DNA from: Aurifilum marmelostoma | Lineage: Eukaryota > Ascomycota > Sordariomycetes > Diaporthales > Cryphonectriaceae | Assembly (NCBI GenBank): GCA_027559495.1 | Contig: JAMXSV010000006.1 | Span: forward strand, 1,550,001-1,614,000 | DNA: 64,000 nucleotides | Direction of reading: 5' to 3' | Shown: piece after piece, positions 55,631 to 64,000 of the stretch | How the letters are laid out: each line of letters begins with the position of its first letter | How positions within the stretch are numbered: the first letter of the stretch is position 1 | The notes under the pieces: model-generated | The model's database searches: none | What the model saw: the letters and a program-made list of their open reading frames with translations, nothing else | What the model was told of the DNA's origin: nothing | Program-made: the position numbers and the translations under genes

Positions 55631-56705
55631 TTAGAAAAGGTGGTCGATGTCTACCAAGGACCGGAAGATCATACCGAAGCACACTTTGTCCCAAATCTTG
55701 TGCCCAAAGACTTCAATGGTTTCTTGAAAGTCTGACATGGCCTCGTGAAAATGTTGCAGACATTCGATATGGTCTTCTCCTGAAACAATTATTGCATCTC
55801 GATCATTCTCGTCATTGGGTCCTCCAACTCTTCCGACCCAGTCATACCAAGACCCCAGCCAATAGTTCTGTCGTGCATACCCGTCCACAGGCCCGCTGAA
55901 GGAGCCCTGAGACATAAGAAGGTCGCTGACAAGGACCACTTCTGATACATTTCTGAATCTTAGAAGGAAGTCAGGTAACAGGATAGAGTTAGGGTACAGA
56001 ATCCGAGGATCGACACCGCAATCCCAGCGACGGTCCAAAGCGATACCGACAGAAGATATACTCCAGAAGACCTCTTCGATCCGTGTAGTGTCGGCTTCAT
56101 CAAGATAGGCGAGCGTGCTGGCTGTCAGGTTGACAAAACAGAACAATCCTATCCATTTGGCCTTTGGAAGATAGATCGGGACGATAGCATAGGTATCTCC
56201 GATTTTTTTCGTCCCCAGAAATTTGATGTGGCAGTTCCATACCGTCTTGTGATCTGCGCACAAATAGCGAGTCTCGGTGTTCACAGCCCACAGACTGCGG
56301 AGGTCGTGGGTCAGAGCGGCGACTTCGTCCAGAGGCGTGATGAGGGCAACCTTGTTTTTGACGGCGCCACCCTCGTCCGTCTCATCTCCAGTCGGTTCCA
56401 TTGGCTCGGTAAAGTCGAGTACGAATCGATACACATTTGCTGTGGGTCAGGATTAGCATTGGTGCGTTCTTGAACTCTCAAGTGAGTCATAAGGTCATAC
56501 TGTATGGAATTGCATCGTAGACCATTTCCCAGACCATGAGTCGAAGCTCCGCTGGCAGTTGAGGGAAATAGCAGAATGATCGTGGCTCATCGGGAAGGAG
56601 GATAGGGTCTGCAGACGCTTGCAAAGGCACTGCGGGACCTGAGGTCGTAGATGGCGGCATCAAGGGTGTGAGTGCTGCAGGGGCCGCAGGGAAATGCTCC
56701 ATCAT
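55631..56705 (-). CDS. 2EXR domain protein
   Basis: 337 aa in two exons (56705-56501 and 56439-55631; GT-AG, phase 1). After a Pro/Ala-rich N-terminus it carries FCYFPQLPAELRLMVWEM, the defining start of the fungal 2EXR domain, whose function is unknown and which is greatly expanded in Pezizomycotina. The domain continues with VYRFVLDF and a typical LWAVNTETRYL segment, and ends near residue 190. The remaining C-terminal part is without recognisable motif. The start at 56705 is supported by the normal spacing to the domain. No signal peptide or membrane segment. Such genes often lie in variable regions next to HET genes, as here. Confidence 0.85.
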
Positions 56706-57439
56706 CAGCCTGGAGATGTCTGATGGCCTGGGTGGTTTTTAATCTGGATATGTCTTCAGAACTGATTGTTGTCAAAGGTGGGACAGGAATTATCCAGAAG
56801 ATCGATGAGAGGTCTAGGGTCAAGGCCATTGCCCCAAAAGCTCACCCTAGAGACAAGACTGGGCATGTTCGTAATAGAATGGGAGTTGAAGAACTTTGAC
56901 GTGCGCCTTCTTTTGACATTCCCAGGCTAGGTAGATGGCTCCTTCTTCACCGCGTTTCTTTGCCATTGATTGGTGATGACCAAGTTTCATGATTTCCATG
57001 TTTGACTGTCAAGAAAAGAAGGAGCCGGGGCTCTTTCTCCTGAGGTCTGACGTACTCGATCTTTCCGTCAGGTTGAAGAAAGGTGATTCCATGCAAAATT
57101 GGCAAGCGCGTTGGTAGACTAGCACTTGCATTGGCTTGGGAGATTGATGAGAATGACGATCACATGCACTATGTTCCAACTTGGAATAGATTGTTGTTCA
57201 GATTACAGGACTTGCTTATGGTCAAACATTCGCAATTGCCTGATTCTGAGTTCTCTCTCTTCTTTGTCTCTCGGAATAATTAAAGCGACCCTTAGTGAAC
57301 AAGGTTCGACTCTACTCTACAAACCTAATGGCAATTTGTAGCTCACTTGACGGCCTTTAAGTGCAAGACAAAGTTCTTATTTCAGGTACACAGCTCAGCT
57401 CCGCTGTTTCCTCTCCTTATCATAAAGAGTTCACCTTTC
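56706..57439. other. Intergenic between 2EXR and AAAP genes
   Basis: About 730 bases: promoter of the 2EXR gene and 3' flank of the transporter gene. A B-box-like GTTCGACTC near 57303 has no matching T arm. No gene seen. Confidence 0.55.
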
Positions 57440-59595
57440 TCAACCCGCCACTGGCGACCGACAAGTAAATGCATTCACCTGCGGCGTCTTGAAAGCAGCA
57501 ATCAGATCCTCAATCGCAGAATAAGAACCCAGACCACTGACAACCAAGGAACCCAGCGTGTAGAGCGTCAGCAAGATACAAAGCCACCAGTACCGTCCCA
57601 TGTACCCCCTAATGAGCCTCTTGAAGCCATGGTCCTGTCGGTGCACCTCGCCCGTATGCGGGTCAAACGGCGTTTCTCCCCGCATAGCCTCCCTCTGCAC
57701 AAAAAAGCCCAGTCCGATCAGTGCAGGGAAGGTGTAAGTGAACTGTACGAAGAAGAGTGCGGCTGTAAGACCGATCAAGCCAGCAAAGTCCGGAATGGCG
57801 GCGGAGATGATGAAGGCGATGGACCAGAAGATGGGCACCACGGCTGCCCAGCACCATTTGCCCCGCTTGGTGGTCAAGGGTGGGAAATCGAAGAACTCGA
57901 TCAGGACATTGTTGTATATGACCTTGATTCCGATATTGCCGTAGAGGGTGGCGGCAATGATGCCTGTGATCACCGCCAGGACGTTGCATACAGTCTGCCA
58001 GGCGTAGGGAATCAGGCCTTGGTAGGAGAGCTGCAGGATTTAGCTCATTAGTTGGCAATTCTTCCGTCTTGCTTGTACGGAATTACCACACAACGGAAAG
58101 AGAGCGGGTCGTACGAACCTGATTGGAATATTGTCCCTGAAAATAGTACTGATACGACCCATAGATCATATATACGGCGTAGATGAAGAACTGCGCACCC
58201 CACATGACCTTCAGAAAGTCGCGTGGTCGCTGCAGCTCGGCCATAAACTCAATAAACAGCTGAGCGCCAGCATACGCATACACACCCTGCATAAGACCCA
58301 CAATAGAGCCTATAAAGCCATTGTCTGACGGGGGCACGGTGGCAAAGGTCACGACGGGAGGGTACGAGCCGTCCGGAAGCTGCGCCACAAGAGATCCGCC
58401 CGTCACAGCGCCCGCTGAGCCGGCCTGTGCAGCAGTGTAGTTGGGCGGGCTGTGGGCAAAGACGCCCATCGAGATGAACATGATCAAGAGGTTGATGAAG
58501 ACGGACCAGTTGGCCAGCCACGTGAAGCGGGAGAGCGTCCGGATCTGACCCATTACGTAGCCGATGAGAGCCCAGATCAGGCAGCAGACGCAATAGCAGA
58601 GGCGGAACTTGGAGATCTGCGAGATGGATTGTCTGCACAGAGTCAGTCAGTTCGTATGATGTATTCTTAACAGTCTTGCCCTCTAGCGCGGTGTGCAGGC
58701 TCTTACTGAAGAGGTGCACAATCATACATACCCATTGCTGATGATTATATTCCCCACAGACAACAGCAGAGTGAGAGCCTGACACGAGTTGACCAGCCAG
58801 CGAAAATATTTTCCATAGGTGCGGTAGGCAAGGTCACCGTAATTCTTGGCAGGGTATTCGTAAGAGTCGAGGTTCATGAAAACTTTCCAGAGAAGATATC
58901 CGGAGCTGTGTTGGTAGCCATTACAATATGTATCAATTATTAGCCCGAGTGTCAAGCGTAGAGAGGTATGCATGTATGAGTATACTATACTTACATTCCA
59001 GTCAGAATGCCAAAAAGAGTGTAGAAACCAAAACCTTCGCCCCATCCCATTGTTCCCAGAGCAAACCCGACTCCCTATTGTTTCCCAGGAAGTCAGCAAT
59101 AAATACATGACCACGACAACAATCATTACCTCCTCACTGGTGTGGAGTCCTTCTTTTATCATCATTAATACTCACAAAAGGCCCCAGGATATCCGTCGTG
59201 ATCAGGTAAAAGCAAGCCGCAGCCGACGCCGTCCGCAGCGCCCGGCTGGCATTCGCCCACTCCTCGTCGCTGACGGTGGCCCGCACCGTGGGGTCCGACA
59301 GGTTCAGCTCCGTGGCCGCAGACCAGGCCCCGTCGGCTCCGGCCCCGGTACCAGCCTTGTTGTCGGCCGAGGGGATGAAGATGGACTTCAGCGAGATGCT
59401 GGGCTTCTTGTTGTCAAGCGCAGCCGCGTCCTCCTCGGCGCGCGCACGCTCGGCGTAGAACATGTACTCCTCGAAGGTCACGGCTGGGTCGTGGAGCCTG
59501 CGCATCTGCGGCTTGATGGCTGCCGCATGCCTGTTGTGGCCCAGCTCCATGGAGCCCTGGTGGGCTGCAACATCGCTGCTGTGCTTTTCGTTCAT
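57440..59595 (-). CDS. AAAP-family neutral amino-acid transporter (Mtr/N-system-like)
   Basis: 592 aa in five exons (59595-59176, 59074-58995, 58905-58732, 58632-58119, 58030-57440); all GT-AG with agreeing phases. A hydrophilic N-terminus of about 125 residues precedes eleven or so membrane helices. Helices begin at ACFYLITTDILGPFGVGFALGTMGWGEG, where exons 1 and 2 join. Characteristic blocks include SGYLLWKVFMNLDS, YPAKNYGDLAYRTYG and the PRDFLKVMWGAQFFIYAVYM stretch. The C-terminal part has YGNIGIKVIYNNVL, typical of fungal members such as the Neurospora Mtr permease, which imports neutral aliphatic and aromatic amino acids by proton symport. Location is probably the plasma membrane. The N-terminus is longer than in Mtr. 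Substrate not provable from sequence. Confidence 0.9.
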
Positions 59596-61294
59596 GGTGG
59601 TAGTGGTGAGTGGAGGGGTCCAAATCTAGATCCCTGGAGGTACCTGGCGAAATTGCTTGAGAGTCGTCCTTAGATCACTGTCTGAAACAGTGTCGAGTTA
59701 CCGAAATCTTTGAACAGCATATTATGCGTGCATCAAGGAGGGGTCCAGGAAGTATAGATGGAATTGAAGAGGGTTATAAGCAGATGATAAAAAAGGAACG
59801 GGATTGAAAAAAAAAAAAAAAAAACACCTCGAACGCATCTTCACAAAGCGCAACTCGAATGTTGCTGTAGCAAGACACCTGATCTTCGTAGACCATTCCT
59901 ATTGGTCTTGTGGCAAATGGAACCCGGTATGTATGACGGTATGGCTGTAAGTACTCAACAGAAGGGTGGTCGACCCCCCCCCCCCCGACCCCAATGTCTG
60001 TCAACCTTCCTCCCCTTATCACCGGCCCCTCCCCAATAAACTGCTTACGACAGGCCTGTTCTCTTCCCCTATGGATAAGGTATAAACGAGCAGGCAGCAG
60101 TTTAACTGATCAAAAGTGCGGTGGCATCATGCCCAATCAGGAATGTGAACAGCTTCTGCCATGGTGCTAATTATGTCACACCCTCGGAGCGTCCGTACGC
60201 CTTGGGATACGGGGTTGAACCAAGCGAGGTGGACAGGCTAAGCTGTTGGTTCTTTTTGCAGTGTATCTGATCTGCAGTGTACTCTTGCTTTCAAGTTGGT
60301 GGCTTGCTACTAAAAGGTCCACCCCACTATCACGGTACTACTGTATATGATGGTGGTTCGTACTTTTTGTAGACACAAGCAAAACGCCAAGGCCGCCTCC
60401 TCGGGACATTACAAAAGCTTATTAGGATCAAGCTTTCTGTGTGAACTGGGCCGGCGAAGGGGGTTCCGGGAGTAAGCGACACCAAGCCCTGTCCCATGGT
60501 TTGGAGAACTTGGTCCTACGATTGCCCTTGTACCATGGTAGTGGTGAGTATCAAGTCCCCTAGATCGGTTCACTTGGGCGGGTCCCGTTATTGCCGCAGC
60601 GGGCGCACAAAGTCGGCTCAGCAGCGGTTTAGCAGAAGTTCTGATGTTCTGTAAGTCAGACGGCTAGTGTTGAGTGACGTTCTGGTGCGGGCTATTATCA
60701 CCTGTCAATTCATTATCTAGGCAGCCTTTTTCCGACCTCGGGTTGGCGTGAATTTTGGCAGACGGAGCACACACACGGTCATTGGTCTCTTCGGAAGTCG
60801 CAGCAGATAGATCCAACGAGTCCGAGCCCATATTCAGAAGTTCTCCAATCCCATTCTTGTTCAATAACTACGGCTTGACCAGTCAGATAAGGCTAGCAGA
60901 AAATCGACGAAGTGAAGTGACAATCAATCGTCTCCGAGACTAGGCAGCAGTTTAACGTGCGTCGAAGCGGGCGACCAGATACCTCACCGTATATCACTTG
61001 GCTGGATTTGTACGAAGCCGAAATCGAACACAACACCAATGGTCGAGAGAGATCGGTCATTTCCATCATACCTGGCTGCATAGAATGCTGAATGGGGTGG
61101 ATTGTCGAGCTGCGCCGCACGAGAATGTAGACATCTCATGGATCGGACTGAACTGCCCAACTTCGAGTCCGGTAGATAGTCAAACAATCAATTCCGCGAT
61201 TTGTACAGATCGTTGTTGGTTGCCTATCTACAGCAAGAAGAAAAATTAAACAATTTCCACCACTTCATCGATCCCTTGCTCTCCCCCACATCTC
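59596..61294. other. 1.7-kb intergenic region
   Basis: Promoter of the AAAP gene and 3' flank of the regulator. It contains an A run near 59806-59824 and a C run near 59977-59988. No gene or RNA recognised. Confidence 0.5.
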
Positions 61295-64000
61295 TTATGA
61301 GAAAAGAAAACTTGGGTCCTGAGTGGTTTCAGTAGTGGGAAGCGATATACCCCAGTCGCCCTCGTCAACGGGCCAGAGGTTTGGATCCAGCGAGTCAAAC
61401 GCATTGTCCATCCAGAAATCATTCAACATATCTTCATCATACATGGCCTGGCCTTGTCCCACGTTGCATTGGGCGGCAGCATTGTCAAGCCCCGCCTCAG
61501 GAACAGTACGGGTACTATCCACCACCGGCGCCTCGGGCACTCTGTTGGCATCATCCGTGGTGGAAGCAGCGGCAGCAACATACGTCTGCACGTCGTGACC
61601 ACTCTCATTGTTGTTGCTATTGCCCTTCTGCTGGTGCGTCTCAGAGACACCACCGCCACCAACAATGTCGGAGAACTTCTCTAGCTTGGCACGTGCAATC
61701 AAGATCTTCTTGGCGCAGACATACCAGATGTCGTTCTGCCACCCGCCGCCATTATTCCTCTCGAGCTCATTATGGGCCTCCTCACAACGCTGAGCCAGGG
61801 TCGTCAGGATGCCCACAATGTCGAGGTTCAGCCCGGGCTGCGAGTGCAGCTTGGCCTTTAGTGCCGCCACGACACGAGGTATATTCGGGTCAGCGGACTC
61901 GCGGATGTGAGATGCTGAAATCTGTGCGGGGTCTGTGATTGGTGGCGGAACCTGGCGGAACCTGGCTGCCAGAGGATGTGTGGCATCGGCAGGAGGAGTG
62001 GCTGAAGGGGGTATGGTGTTGCTGGTCGAGGGTGAGTTCGTGTATGACTGAGATGTTGTTATTTGCTCTTCAGGTGATGCTGGATTATTGCCAGTGGTAC
62101 TCCTCTCCCCGAAAGAAGGCAGCGCAGGCAAGCCAGCGCCATACAGCGTAGCAGGATTGGGCCTCCGCGCCGATGGGTCCCATATCACCTTCTGCGGAGT
62201 GAGGATGTCAGGAGGAGCTCTAGACGAACGGGTCCGCCCCGGCCCCATCACCTTGGCCCACCTGGCAAGCATCGTAACACCCCAAAGAATGTGCAGCATG
62301 GTGTATATCGGCATCAGGGGGTAGAAACTGGTGGGCAGAGAGAAAAAGGTGTCAAAGAAGCCTTGTAGGGCGGCTCGAGCGCGATAGAACACATCGAGGG
62401 TACTGAATCTGCCATTCCTCATGGTGGTGAACGAGTCGACCAGGTCCTGAAGCAGCGGGAACTCAACAGGCGGTGGCTGGTAGATACGAAGTACTGCCGA
62501 TGCATAATGCACTTGCAATATTTCTATTAAGAGGAAGGTCACGCGTCAGTAAGTAACATCTGAAACAGCGTAAAATTCTCATTGAATATACAAGACTCAC
62601 TATTTTCCTTCAATAGTGAAGGCAGGGACTGCTGCAGTCTTCGTATCTCTTGTTCGAAGGCGCTCTGATATGCCGAGGTTGGTGTGCGACATATGCCGGG
62701 GATATCATCATCTTCATCCTCGTTCGAGAGAAAGCAATGAATCTGTTCTGTTAGGCGTTGAATCTTGACAAGATGAACAAGAAGTTGATCCGAGGCGCCT
62801 TTTGGTGCATCTTCCAAATCTCTCAGACATTTCTTCATGTATTTGACGAACTTCATCGGAAGCACCTTCTGAAGTGCAGTGTGTGCGCTTTGCAAATATT
62901 TGAGTCAACGAACATGCTTGTATGAGACTGGCTTCTGTATTTCCCCTCCCCCCCCCCCCCCCTTTTTGTTTTTGTTGACGGGTCAGGATGACTTACTATG
63001 AAGTGAGGAACCAGACGCCCAAGACTGCTCGTTTGTGCTCGGCCTCTCTTGGTGGCGGCACGAGCGGTGCCAGTACCATGACACTCGTTCTCTCCTGGAC
63101 CTCAGGTTCCTGAGATAAACCCATATCTGCTACGAGCGCCTGAGCCAGATGGATCAGGCTGGAGAGCTGGCCGTGCATGACACAGTGGTCGTGAAACCAG
63201 GCGAGCATGACCAGGATGGCCTGGAGCAGGTCCAGAGACCTCGTTGACGAGATGAGCAGCTCTTTGGTGACCCGGTCCACGAGCTGGTACATCTGGCCGC
63301 GGACTGACCTGGCGTCAAAGAGTGACGCTGCCATCCTGACAGCTGCATACAAGTATGGCCGATCGGCTTTGAGCTCGTCGATCTTGGTCTGCGGCGGTAT
63401 GACGACGAAGGGGAACTGCGGAGAAAGTCGCATCTGGTAAAAGGCAAGGAGATCCTCGTCTGAGACATTGCGCAAGTGGACCTCGCCATGCACAGAGCAG
63501 CAGACACATCGCGGCGGACAAGAGGAATTCCATGCTGGTGGGACATGAATGGTGTTGGCACTATTGCTGCTGCCTCCGCCGGAATTGCTTGGTGATGGGT
63601 CCGTTGGCGTGCCTATATTAATTACCTGATTTAGTTTTTGTGGAGCAATCCTGGACAAGTCTTCTGATGGATATGGACCCACTGCGAATGTCTTCAGACT
63701 GGGAGGGCGTCTGTCTTGAGGATATTACTTGCGCCGGTAGCTCTCCTGAGGCCCTCAGGAGATCAACGAGGCCATTCAGACGCTCCTCCAGCTGGGCTGT
63801 CCGTCTATAGTCAAGTCAGCAAGCAGAATATACGCCAAAGTAGTGGTGGTCATCTGCCTGCGTCTATAAGGCATCAAAGACTCACGTGGCCTTCGTCGTC
63901 CGTTTCTTTCTCGGAAGATGGACCTGATCCGTGCATTCCTTGGACAACCGCTTGCACCTATTATAGACATTCATGCTTAGTTTTCCCCGGCTTACAACCG
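61295..64000 (-). CDS. Zn2Cys6 transcription factor with fungal-specific regulatory domain (5' end outside window)
   Basis: Nuclear regulator truncated at its N-terminus by the window edge. Exons in coding order: (64000-63996), 63957-63886, 63804-63683, 63612-62997, 62887-62601, 62523-61295; phases agree. The first visible residues (LCKRLSKECTDQVHLPRKKR) are the last two cysteines of the zinc cluster plus its basic linker. QLEERLNGLVDLLRAS follows and could dimerise as a coiled coil. The middle region (HGEVHLRNVSDEDLLAFYQM through LAQALVADMGLSQEPE and GVWFLTS) matches the fungal_trans homology domain that sets effector response. The C-terminus is Ser/Thr/Pro-rich and ends in an acidic, aromatic stretch (DFWMDNAFDSLDPNLW), a likely activation domain. 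A C run lies in the intron at 62888-62996. Targets unknown. Confidence 0.88.

Noticed and set aside
57290..57330. B-box-like GTTCGACTC
   Set aside because: No T-arm pairing and no A box upstream.
1..64000. CRISPR array or prokaryotic operon structure
   Set aside because: No regularly spaced repeats. Introns, Pol III signals and RIP show that the DNA is fungal nuclear.

Overview
This 64 kb window looks like nuclear DNA of a filamentous ascomycete (Pezizomycotina); I cannot fix the genus. The evidence is: short GT-AG introns with CTAAC/CTGAC branch points; the protein families present (HET, 2EXR, DUF3716, Zn2Cys6, purine nucleoside permease, sedolisin); and a retrotransposon destroyed by C-to-T changes typical of repeat-induced point mutation (RIP). 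I support 18 protein-coding genes, one tRNA gene and one complete LTR retrotransposon. Exon models were built by hand and checked by summing codon phases.

Layout. 1-3967: gene-poor, with relic repeats. 3968-6430 (+): secreted sedolisin protease in six exons. 6825-11969: a Ty1/copia-like element with 218-bp LTRs and a GATGG target duplication, heavily RIP-mutated. 12992-13954 (+): low-complexity / glycine-zipper / cyanovirin-N homology protein. 14679-16391 (+): MFS transporter. 16506-18832 (-): APC-family permease with a 14-bp micro-exon, a GC-AG intron and an apparent frameshift. 20386-22567 (-): Iks1-like kinase. 23652-24838 (-): Zn2Cys6 regulator. 25651-27281 (-): GH79 glycosidase. 27282-31216: long gene-free stretch. 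31217-32675 (+): prostaglandin-reductase-like oxidoreductase in eight exons. 33505-34441 (+): probable mitochondrial membrane protein. 35306-37030 (+): second MFS transporter. 38482-39920 (-): purine nucleoside permease. 42200-43459 (-): major-royal-jelly/yellow-family secreted protein. 45380-49322 (+): large zinc-finger/DUF3716 protein. 49659-49802 (+): tRNA gene. 50402-52482 (+): HET-domain gene with an apparent frameshift. 54282-55271 (+): SDR. 55631-56705 (-): 2EXR protein. 57440-59595 (-): AAAP amino-acid transporter. 61295-64000 (-): Zn2Cys6 regulator cut by the window end.

The genes do not form a recognisable biosynthetic cluster: there is no PKS, NRPS or terpene cyclase. A loose theme is nutrient scavenging (secreted protease, GH79, MRJP protein, nucleoside permease, two amino-acid-type permeases, two MFS carriers), but this is inference only.

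The most unusual feature is the tRNA gene at 49659-49802. Deleting a 58-nt segment with canonical spliceosomal signals (GTGAGT, CTAAC, CAG) from the D-loop, plus a 13-nt intron at the usual 37/38 site, gives a clean tRNA-Glu(UUC) cloverleaf. Other notable points are an inside-to-outside gradient of RIP across the two LTRs, a strict trinucleotide context for the surviving CpA, and three GC-AG introns.
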